Below, in pieces: positions 1-4,618 of a stretch of 5,510 bases of DNA. Location: assembly GCA_025454675.1 (NCBI GenBank), contig JALONZ010000360.1, positions 1 to 5,510 of the forward strand, written 5' to 3'. Source of the stretch: Anaerolineae bacterium. Its GTDB lineage: Bacteria > Chloroflexota > Anaerolineae > Aggregatilineales > Phototrophicaceae. How positions within the stretch are numbered: position 1 is the stretch's first letter; the number at the start of each line of letters is the position of its first letter. The position numbers and the translations under genes were made by a program. Under the pieces are notes generated by a model. That model was not told where the DNA came from. It did not search any database and worked only from the letters and a program-made list of their open reading frames with translations.

Positions 1-126
1 ATGTTGGCGCAATTTATCATTGGCGCGGACATCGGTGATGATGACCACTTCGCCACGATTGGCAAAGGCTAACGGGAATGATTGTGTGTTATTCGGCTTA
101 TTCATCGGCGTATATTCGGCTAACAT
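1..126 (-). CDS. Second FeoA-domain protein of a feo operon (5' part only)
   Basis: This is a partial gene: 42 codons are visible and the frame is still open at the window edge. The protein begins MLAEYTPMNKPNNTQSFPLA and continues with a segment (residues 17-42) of the form LAFANRGEVVIITDV then NDKLRQH. That matches the first strand and first helix of an FeoA SH3-like domain, where the family usually has R-L-x-D-M/L-G next. The start is set by a perfect GGAGGT (plus-strand acctcc, 133-138) six bases before the ATG. It overlaps the end of the upstream feoA by 7 bases, so the two genes are translationally coupled. FeoA is a small cytosolic partner of the Fe(II) permease FeoB. A separate second FeoA and an FeoA-FeoB fusion are both possible, because the 3' end is outside the window. 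Confidence 0.75.
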   Translation of the reverse strand, partial: MLAEYTPMNKPNNTQSFPLAFANRGEVVIITDVRANDKLRQH

Positions 127-344
127 GGCTCGACCTCCACCAAAAGGGCTTCGGATTTGCGGAGTGAGAGATGATACCCGCGCACCAGATAATCAATCGG
201 GTCGCCCATCGGCGCAGATTTGACCATCTCCACCGTTGTGCCTTTTATAATCCCCATATCCATCAAACGGCGACGAATACCCCCTTCACCGCTAATTTTT
301 GTCACGGTTGCCCGATTTCCGCGCCCTAATTGGTCTAATGTCAT
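120..344 (-). CDS. feoA: Ferrous iron transport protein A
   Basis: A 74-residue cytosolic SH3-like protein that supports Fe(II) import by FeoB. The sequence is nearly canonical: MTLDQLGRG at the start, GGIRRRLMDMGIIKGTTVEM at residues 21-40, APMGDPIDYLVRG at 44-56, LSLRKSEA at 59-66 and a final VEVE strand. The frame stays open upstream to ATGs at 455 and 383. I choose the ATG at 344 because it gives the family's usual length and has GAAGGTG just upstream. A perfect TATAAT also lies at 387-382, so the ATG at 383 would fall inside the promoter. The gene overlaps the following FeoA-like gene by 7 bases. Family and start are well supported. The operon continuing to feoB is inferred. Confidence 0.92.
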   Translation of the reverse strand: MTLDQLGRGNRATVTKISGEGGIRRRLMDMGIIKGTTVEMVKSAPMGDPIDYLVRGYHLSLRKSEALLVEVEPC

Positions 345-381
345 AGCCACACCTTCATCTCTATCCACATATACAAATTTC

Positions 382-387
382 ATTATA
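382..387 (-). promoter_or_regulatory. -10 element of the feo promoter
   Basis: The minus strand reads TATAAT exactly here, preceded by CTGCC, with only a weak A/T-rich -35 region about 17 bases further upstream. Transcription would start near 375, giving a leader of about 30 bases before the feoA ATG at 344. The weak -35 suggests an activator, and a CRP/FNR-like palindrome lies about 50 bases upstream of the predicted start. No experimental support; inferred from sequence. Confidence 0.55.
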
Positions 388-420
388 GGCAGTGTAGCAT
401 GATGGAAAATGGGGCAAATA

Positions 421-434
421 GTGACATTCATCAC
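421..434. promoter_or_regulatory. Possible CRP/FNR-family site upstream of feo
   Basis: The sequence GTGA-CATTCA-TCAC is a perfect GTGA-N6-TCAC dyad, the core of the CRP-family consensus. The outer T and A of the full TGTGA...TCACA are missing. Its centre is about 52 bases upstream of the predicted feo transcription start. FNR and CRP control feo in enteric bacteria, so the location makes sense, but a single eight-base match can occur by chance. Confidence 0.3.
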
Positions 435-468
435 GCGAAAAATGCGTTTTATCACTTTACCTATGAAT

Positions 469-492
469 AAAAAATCTTCTCAGATGAGAAGA
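469..492 (-). terminator. Rho-independent terminator of the ada operon
   Basis: A perfect inverted repeat occupies 475-492 (TCTTCTCA, two bases, TGAGAAGA). Read on the minus strand it folds as a seven-pair stem with an ATCT loop and is followed at once by six T residues (plus-strand A at 469-474). It lies 38 bases beyond the stop codon of the micro-protein gene and before the feo promoter, so it would separate the ada and feo transcripts. The stem is short and not very GC-rich, so it may be only moderately efficient. Confidence 0.6.
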
Positions 493-530
493 AATAGGTT
501 ATTCAATACAGAAAATAATGTTTACTGTGG

Positions 531-629
531 TTAAAATTGAAACGGGGTGAGCGCCAAGCCAATCAAGATGAGCAAGATGATGGCGGTGGCGACTTGCCAC
601 CACCATGTCCTTGTGGGATAGGAGCGCAT
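531..629 (-). CDS. 32-residue single-pass membrane micro-protein coupled to ada
   Basis: Not a family I recognise. The protein starts MRSYPTRTWWWQ, then has one uninterrupted hydrophobic segment, VATAIILLILIGLAL (residues 13-27), and ends TPFQF. Two arginines before the segment and none after it predict a cytosolic N-terminus and a single membrane helix. The ATG shares a base with the ada stop (TAATG, one-base overlap). AGGTGG sits six bases before it (641-636), so it should be translated by ribosomes finishing ada. A terminator follows its stop. Start context, coupling, helix and terminator agree, but the gene is very short and chance cannot be excluded. A competing frame across the same bases, with its stop at 499, gives no hydrophobic segment and has no ribosome site. 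Confidence 0.6.
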   Translation of the reverse strand: MRSYPTRTWWWQVATAIILLILIGLALTPFQF

Positions 630-1690
630 TACTCACCACCTGTTGCAATATAGTCGTGTTCGGTTTGAAGGATGATGCGCTTGCGATTGATTCCCCACCG
701 ATACCCCGCCAAATCGCCATTTTTCCGCACAACCCGATGACACGGAATCGCCAATGCGACTGGATTGGTGGCACACGCCCGCGCTACAGCTCGGCTGGCA
801 GTCGGTTGCCCCAACATCACCGCCACCTCATCATAAGACCGTGTTTCGCCATACGGAATTTGGCGCAATATCTCCCACACACGGCGTTGAAAACTGGTGG
901 CGATAATATCCAGTGGCAAGGCTAATGAGGCTTGTTCACCATCCAAATAAGCCAATAATTGATGAACGGCAGAGGTCAATTTTTCATCATCACGGGTCAT
1001 AGTCGCACGCGGAAATTCCATGTGCAAATCCGCGCCTAACTCCCCTTCACTATCGCCCAACGCGATTTTACAAACACCCCCCGCGGTCATCGCCACGAGG
1101 ATATAACCGAGTGAACACGGCACAATCGCATAGGTAATGGTCATATTATCCGCGCCATTCCGATAATGTATGGGGGTCATACCCAGTAACTGGTGTGTCT
1201 GCTCATACACCTGACTGCTGGTGTTATAGCCCGCATCATACACCGCATCTGTCGCCGTTGCGCCATTTTTTAAGGCAGATTTGAGCCGTCCTTGCCGATA
1301 GCTATCGGCATATTGGCGGGGCGAAATGCCGACCAATCGCTTGAATACCCGTTGCAGATGGTATGGACTCATATTGAATTTTTCGCCCAATTCATCCAGT
1401 GTGGGAATGCGCTCATGCTCCGTTTCTAAATAGCGACATATCTCGGTAATGAGAGGCAAATGCGGGTCTGGGATGGCATCCTGTGTGGGATGACACCGTT
1501 CACAGGGGCGATACCCTGCGTTTTGGGCATCGTCTGGCGTATCAAAAAATGCGACATTCTCACGAAACGGACGGCGCGATGGGCAGGTGGGACGGCAGAA
1601 TATCCCTGTGGTTTTGACGGCATAGACAAACACATTATCATAGGCAGAATCGCGGTTTTGGACGGCTTCCCAATAGGCTTGTTCGTTCAT
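629..1690 (-). CDS. ada: Bifunctional Ada: methylated-DNA repair protein and transcriptional activator
   Basis: Ada irreversibly takes methyl groups from DNA. Phosphotriester methyls go to an N-terminal cysteine, and O6-methylguanine or O4-methylthymine methyls go to a C-terminal cysteine. The phosphotriester-methylated form activates alkylation-response genes. Numbered from the chosen start, 353 residues: the N-terminal zinc domain has GIFCRPTCPSRRP with C32 (acceptor) and C36, and CERC with C63 and C66. An AraC-type helix-turn-helix domain spans about 78-178. The methyltransferase domain ends with IPCHRV (C317 acceptor) and AGYRWG. Length and layout match E. coli Ada (354 residues), and all key cysteines are present. 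The ATG at 1690 is preferred because AAAAGG lies nine bases upstream; an ATG at 1699 abuts that site with no spacing. It overlaps the downstream micro-protein by one base and is divergent from the modular gene. Confidence 0.95.
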   Translation of the reverse strand: MNEQAYWEAVQNRDSAYDNVFVYAVKTTGIFCRPTCPSRRPFRENVAFFDTPDDAQNAGYRPCERCHPTQDAIPDPHLPLITEICRYLETEHERIPTLDELGEKFNMSPYHLQRVFKRLVGISPRQYADSYRQGRLKSALKNGATATDAVYDAGYNTSSQVYEQTHQLLGMTPIHYRNGADNMTITYAIVPCSLGYILVAMTAGGVCKIALGDSEGELGADLHMEFPRATMTRDDEKLTSAVHQLLAYLDGEQASLALPLDIIATSFQRRVWEILRQIPYGETRSYDEVAVMLGQPTASRAVARACATNPVALAIPCHRVVRKNGDLAGYRWGINRKRIILQTEHDYIATGGE

Positions 1691-1762
1691 GATGTGCATC
1701 CTTTTCTCATCTCATCTTATAAAATGATTGTATGCCATATCGGGATAGGTCACTATCACATT

Positions 1763-1777
1763 CTTGCGCGTCAAATT
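1763..1777 (-). promoter_or_regulatory. Candidate Ada operator
   Basis: On the minus strand this reads AAT, seven bases, GCAAG, within AAAAATTTGACGCGCAAG. It resembles the E. coli ada operator as I remember it (AAT-N6-GCAA, with GCGCAAGATTGT), sharing GCGCAAGA-TGT, but the spacer is one base longer. It lies about 75 bases upstream of the ada start codon. A weak promoter-like pair, TAGTGA then TACAAT with a 17-base spacer, follows on the ada side. The comparison rests on recall of the E. coli sequence, not on an alignment. Confidence 0.45.
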
Positions 1778-1778
1778 T

Positions 1779-1807
1779 TTGCATCACACGCCATTTTGAT
1801 ATATAAA
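1779..1807 (+). promoter_or_regulatory. Sigma-70-type promoter of the modular gene
   Basis: TTGCAT (1779-1784) and TATAAA (1802-1807) are separated by exactly 17 bases, a good match to a housekeeping promoter. Transcription would start near 1814, about 32 bases before the ATG at 1846. The -35 box lies right beside the candidate Ada operator, so methylated Ada could affect this promoter as well as its own. Confidence 0.6.
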
Positions 1808-1845
1808 CAACATCACGATTCAACTATTCAACAAGGAGTATTATC

Positions 1846-2045
1846 ATGGAAAATAACGCCGAGAATTTGAACTACCCGACAAAGGCGAAGCGATTCAGCA
1901 AGAATTAGCTCAACAAGGCTGGAAAGTAGTCAATCAAAAAGTTCTACAAGATGGCGCTTCTAAAAGCATTCATTATGAACGCCCCAAACTTGCCCAATCC
2001 CCCTCTGAACAACCGCCTTATATCCGCCCAACGGATAAAGATACG
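1846..2045 (+). pseudogene. Disrupted 5' end of the DUF4177-like modular gene
   Basis: AAGGAG (1833-1838) seven bases before the ATG at 1846 is the best start signal in the area. Yet the frame it opens ends at TAG (1906-1908) after 20 codons. From 1857 onward a different frame, one base back, is open without interruption into the intact frame that begins at 2046. It encodes EFELPDKGEAIQQELAQQGW and then KVVNQKVLQDG and IHYERP, clearly the second half of the same module found twice downstream. An in-frame TAA at 1854-1856 closes that frame upstream, and it has no ATG, GTG or TTG before 2046. The module's first strand is missing, so a deletion that is not a multiple of three is likelier than a single missed base. 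I found no canonical slippery heptamer in the overlap. Confidence 0.7.
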
Positions 2046-2699
2046 ATGCAGGATAGGATGGAATATGCCTGCTTAACATTCAGCCAAGATGTTACATCTG
2101 CTGGGACATTTATGATTGAGTTTTATGATAAGCAAACGTATCGCAAAACCGAGCCGATGACAGGGTTATGGCGGAGTGAGGTTATCAAACAATTTAAGCA
2201 ACAGCATTGGCAAGAAAAACACGGTATGGGTGATGGTGAGTGGGTCATCACTTATTTTCAACGTCCTAATTCACCCGCCAATGCCCCAATTGGCGATTGG
2301 CTACCTACCTCTACGCCACAACCAGAAGCGAAACCTTTACCACAACAAGAAGGGCTAGACAGTATCCGCAAATCTTGGTCAACGACACCACAACCAGAAA
2401 TGAAACCTGTATCTCAACCGTCTATTTATGCCCCGCGCCCCAAACGCAAATCCCCCATGCACAGCACAGGCGACCTTGAAGAGGGTGTCGAATACATGAA
2501 AATCACCTTTTTTCGGTTTAACCAACGCATGGAAATCGGGATTTATGGCAAAGGAATTGAGTCATCAGACTATGCCCGAACTGGTGAGTTAGGCATCTAT
2601 CTCAAAGAATTGGAAAAAGAGGGGTGGCATCATGTGTATGGCACAGGCGATAGTGAAGGCATTTTGGCGTATTTGGAACGCCAACGCATCATGCCATAA
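2046..2699 (+). CDS. Protein with two DUF4177-like modules and a proline-rich linker
   Basis: Function unknown; 217 residues as an intact frame. Two related modules are visible. Residues 5-74 run from MEYACLTF through IKQFKQQHWQEKHGMGDGEW to ITYFQRP. Residues 148-214 run from VEYMKITF through LKELEKEGWHHVYGTGDSEG to LAYLERQ. The pattern of an EY strand, a helix ending near GW, then strands ending in Y-x-x-R resembles DUF4177; that match is by eye. The linker (75-147) is rich in Pro and Gln, repeats TPQPExKP, and carries a basic patch, RPKRK. There is no signal peptide or membrane segment, so it is probably cytosolic. The natural gene almost certainly began at 1846 with a further module (see the disrupted 5' part). 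Translation from 2046 or 2058 would rest on weak internal ribosome sites, so expression is uncertain. Confidence 0.65.
   Translation: MQDRMEYACLTFSQDVTSAGTFMIEFYDKQTYRKTEPMTGLWRSEVIKQFKQQHWQEKHGMGDGEWVITYFQRPNSPANAPIGDWLPTSTPQPEAKPLPQQEGLDSIRKSWSTTPQPEMKPVSQPSIYAPRPKRKSPMHSTGDLEEGVEYMKITFFRFNQRMEIGIYGKGIESSDYARTGELGIYLKELEKEGWHHVYGTGDSEGILAYLERQRIMP
2313..2408 (+). repeat. Imperfect direct repeat encoding the TPQPExKP linker motif
   Basis: Two 24-base copies at 2313-2336 and 2385-2408 differ at three positions. They encode TPQPEAKP and TPQPEMKP, and start 72 bases apart, which keeps the reading frame. They sit in the linker between the two modules and suggest growth of the linker by in-frame duplication. 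Conservation at the DNA level implies that the duplication is fairly recent. Confidence 0.7.
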
Positions 2700-2758
2700 G
2701 TGAATAAAGTCCTTAATGCTTTCTATAGCCTATCTTAATCCAATTTCGATGATTTTTG

Positions 2759-2767
2759 TGGTATCAT
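2759..2767 (+). promoter_or_regulatory. Extended -10 element upstream of the KamA-family gene
   Basis: TGG followed by TATCAT forms an extended -10 (TGn plus a five-of-six match to TATAAT). No good -35 is present, as is usual for this promoter type. It would give a leader of about 50 bases before the ATG at 2827. Inferred from sequence only. Confidence 0.4.
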
Positions 2768-2792
2768 AATGGTGGAAGCAAAGTGTGAAATA

Positions 2793-2813
2793 GTTATTTT
2801 AATATGAAATAAC
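2793..2813. promoter_or_regulatory. Inverted repeat abutting the KamA-family ribosome site
   Basis: GTTATTT and AAATAAC are perfect 7-base arms around a 7-base spacer, ending directly against AGGAGA (2814-2819), the ribosome site. It may be an operator-like palindrome or a weak A/U hairpin that affects ribosome access. It is not a recognised box of any family. AT-rich palindromes of this size can arise by chance. Confidence 0.35.
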
Positions 2814-2826
2814 AGGAGAAATAAAC

Positions 2827-4155
2827 ATGACTTCACCGCCAGTACACATTACATCACCGCCTAAATATCGTGCGTATACACTTCAGACGTATCGTCAAGT
2901 TCCACAAATGAACGCACTATCTGAGGATGAAAAATTTGCCATAGATGTTGTTGGCAACGTCCTCCCCTTCAAAATTAACCAGTATGTGATTGACCACCTC
3001 ATCCATTGGGGTGATGTGCCAAACGACCCGATTTACCGCCTCACCGTCCCACAACGGGATATGCTTTTACCCCACCAGTTTGATATGATGGCACACCTGT
3101 TACGGCGCGGTGCATCATCAGACGAAATTCGCAAAATGGCGAATGAAATCCGCTTAGACCTCAACCCACACCCTGCTGGACAATTAGAATATAATGTCCC
3201 AACCGTGAACGGAGTTCGGTTGACGGGTGTGCAACATAAATATCCAGAAACCGTTCTATTCTTTCCCAGTCAGGGGCAAACCTGCCATGCGTATTGTACA
3301 TTTTGCTTTCGGTGGCCCCAATTTGTCGGCATGGATGAACTGAAATTCGCCATGAAAGAGACCGAGTTACTCATCGCCTATTTGCGCGAACATCCCGAAG
3401 TAACCGACATCTTATTCACAGGGGGCGACCCGATGATTATGAAAACCAGCGCATTCGCCTCTTATGTTGAACCGCTTTTAGAACTCGATACCATTCATAC
3501 CATTCGCATCGGCACAAAAGCCCTCAGTTATCATCCGTATCGCTTCACAACCGATAATGACGCGGATGATATGATGCGGTTATTCGATAAAATTGTCGCC
3601 TCTGGCAAGCATCTTGCCATCATGGGGCATTTTAATCATCCCAACGAATTAAGCACACCCGCACTAGAAGATGCGGTGGCGCGGATTCGGAATACGGGGG
3701 CGCAAATTCGCACCCAATCGCCCCTCATGCGTCATATCAATGCCGATGCCCAAACATGGGCGCGGATGTGGCGCAGGCAAGTGGATTTGGGGATGATTCC
3801 CTACTACATGTTCCTCGCACGGGATACGGGCGCACAACATTATTTTGCTGTGCCATTGGTCGAGGCATGGCACATTTTCCGCGAAGCCTATCAACAAGTG
3901 AGCGGGATATGCAGAACGGTGCGCGGACCCAGCGCCAGCGCGACACCCGGTAAAATTCAGGTGTTGGGTGTGAGCGAAGTGTATGGGGAAAAAGTGATTA
4001 CCCTGCGCTTTTTGCAGGGGCGTAACCCCGATTGGGTGCATCGCCCATTTTTCGCCAAATATGACGAAAATGCGACATGGGTAGATGAACTGGTGCCTGC
4101 CTTTGGAGAAGAACGATTCTTTTTTGAAGAAGAATTGGCATTCGCACCGAATTAA
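2827..4155 (+). CDS. KamA-family radical SAM/PLP enzyme, substrate unknown
   Basis: A 442-residue cytosolic enzyme of the lysine 2,3-aminomutase family, which uses S-adenosylmethionine, a [4Fe-4S] cluster and PLP to migrate an amino group. The cluster motif is TCHAYCTFCFRW (C153, C157, C160), followed by FTGGDP (197-202) for SAM binding. HFNHPNE (268-274) is also a family motif. Lys376 in ATPGKIQV aligns with the PLP lysine of KamA. The glycine-rich PGGGGK stretch of KamA is replaced by SASATPGK, and the lysine-binding Asp just before it aligns with Ser371. The other lysine-binding Asp may be D333 in ARDTGAQ. The substrate may therefore not be lysine, and I give no gene symbol. The start is fixed by AGGAGA eight bases upstream. 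The gene is probably monocistronic, with a hairpin just after the stop. Confidence 0.88.
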   Translation: MTSPPVHITSPPKYRAYTLQTYRQVPQMNALSEDEKFAIDVVGNVLPFKINQYVIDHLIHWGDVPNDPIYRLTVPQRDMLLPHQFDMMAHLLRRGASSDEIRKMANEIRLDLNPHPAGQLEYNVPTVNGVRLTGVQHKYPETVLFFPSQGQTCHAYCTFCFRWPQFVGMDELKFAMKETELLIAYLREHPEVTDILFTGGDPMIMKTSAFASYVEPLLELDTIHTIRIGTKALSYHPYRFTTDNDADDMMRLFDKIVASGKHLAIMGHFNHPNELSTPALEDAVARIRNTGAQIRTQSPLMRHINADAQTWARMWRRQVDLGMIPYYMFLARDTGAQHYFAVPLVEAWHIFREAYQQVSGICRTVRGPSASATPGKIQVLGVSEVYGEKVITLRFLQGRNPDWVHRPFFAKYDENATWVDELVPAFGEERFFFEEELAFAPN

Positions 4156-4168
4156 ATCGGTATCCTCT

Positions 4169-4189
4169 AGGCGCTCGTGATGAGCGCCT
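4169..4189 (+). terminator. GC-rich hairpin after the KamA-family gene
   Basis: AGGCGCTC and GAGCGCCT form a perfect eight-pair stem with a five-base loop, 14 bases after the stop codon. No strict T-run follows; the downstream sequence is CACCCCTCATTTATTC. It probably marks the end of the transcript or protects its 3' end, but is not a textbook intrinsic terminator. It is the first copy of an element repeated at 4586-4618. Confidence 0.5.
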
Positions 4190-4199
4190 CACCCCTCAT
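4169..4199 (+). repeat. Hairpin-plus-tail repeat, copy 1
   Basis: This element consists of AGGCGCTC, a short loop, ATGAGCGCCT, one base, then ACCCCTCAT. The same order and bases recur at 4586-4618, with GTG replaced by GCATC in the loop and C replaced by T before the tail. The shared tail outside the hairpin shows that the two copies are related by descent, not just similar stems. Confidence 0.7.
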
Positions 4200-4257
4200 T
4201 TATTCAAACAATTTGGCACGCATTTTGGCATATTCAGTTTAATGAACGTCAATTATC

Positions 4258-4312
4258 GGTGATTACGGTTTGGATGCAAACCAAAGCTACATCCCAATTT
4301 CGATTTATCACC
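4258..4312 (+). promoter_or_regulatory. Possible structured leader before the DUF4926-like gene
   Basis: GGTTTG and CAAACC (4267-4282) make a six-pair hairpin with a GATG loop. It is enclosed by GGTGAT (4258-4263) and ATCACC (4307-4312), which could pair as an outer stem. I do not recognise it as a known riboswitch. No confident promoter is visible in the 148 bases between the previous hairpin and the start codon. Chance pairing is a real possibility. Confidence 0.25.
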
Positions 4313-4337
4313 CTAAAACCAGGGCGGAAAAAATAAC

Positions 4338-4586
4338 ATGGATATTGAACTCTATAAACGGGTTGTGATTAACCAAAATATACCACCATCGAATATTTAT
4401 GCGGGGGATATTGCATGGTTACTGGATTTTGTGCCACATCCATCGGGTGGCGAAGAAGGGTGTGTCGTCGAAATTTTTAATGCGCTAGGCGATTCTATCG
4501 CGGTGGTGGTTGTGCCACGGTCTGCCATATCCCCATTGCAACAAGACCAAGTGTTGAGTGTCCGTACCATTCAAAAAGTGAGTTAA
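4338..4586 (+). CDS. Small DUF4926-like protein
   Basis: An 82-residue soluble protein starting MDIELYKRVVINQNIPPSNI. The pattern is an N-terminal IELY-x-RVV segment, then AGDIAWLLDF (22-31), CVVEIFNALGDSIAVVVVP (42-60) and ISPL (64-67). This is the layout of DUF4926 proteins, where a GxxGxVVE turn leads into VEFxDxxGxTxAxxxLP. The match is by eye. Function is unknown; some relatives sit near toxin-antitoxin-like or other small genes, but no partner is visible here. The ribosome site is weak (GGCGGA about nine bases upstream). The stop codon is part of a hairpin arm shared with the convergent regulator. The gene and its leader lie between two copies of a hairpin repeat. Confidence 0.75.
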   Translation: MDIELYKRVVINQNIPPSNIYAGDIAWLLDFVPHPSGGEEGCVVEIFNALGDSIAVVVVPRSAISPLQQDQVLSVRTIQKVS

Positions 4587-4610
4587 GGCGCTCGCATCAT
4601 GAGCGCCTTA
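4584..4610. terminator. Bidirectional hairpin containing both convergent stop codons
   Basis: TAAGGCGCTC (4584-4593) and GAGCGCCTTA (4601-4610) form a perfect ten-pair stem with a seven-base loop. The left TAA is the stop of the DUF4926-like gene. The right TTA is, on the other strand, the stop of the Fur-family gene. The element can thus end both convergent transcripts. T-runs are poor: on the minus strand TTTTT appears about six bases past the stem, and there is none on the plus strand. Confidence 0.6.
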
Positions 4611-4618
4611 CCCCTCAT
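4586..4618 (+). repeat. Hairpin-plus-tail repeat, copy 2
   Basis: This is the second copy of the element at 4169-4199. It has AGGCGCTC, loop GCATC, ATGAGCGCCT, one base, then ACCCCTCAT. The two starts are 417 bases apart and in the same orientation, enclosing the DUF4926-like gene and its leader. The tail here is also the last codons of the convergent regulator. Confidence 0.7.

Noticed and set aside
345..455. N-terminal extension of FeoA to the ATG at 455 or 383
   Set aside because: The extra residues do not belong to the FeoA family, the ATG at 383 lies in the -10 box, and the ATG at 344 has a ribosome site and gives the usual length.
499..774. 91-codon minus-strand frame across the 3' end of ada
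   Set aside because: It overlaps the well-supported ada methyltransferase domain in another frame, has no ribosome site and no recognisable domain. The 32-codon coupled frame explains the non-ada part better.
1857..1908. Programmed -1 frameshift rescuing the modular gene
   Set aside because: No X-XXY-YYZ heptamer in the correct frame within the overlap, and no obvious downstream pseudoknot. A deletion or sequence error is simpler.
2770..2808. 12-codon frame MVEAKCEIVILI before the KamA-family gene as a leader peptide
   Set aside because: No ribosome site and no run of regulatory codons; it overlaps the palindrome by chance.
3664..4041. Minus-strand 125-codon frame inside the KamA-family gene
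   Set aside because: A shadow of a strongly conserved enzyme gene, with no ribosome site and no domain.
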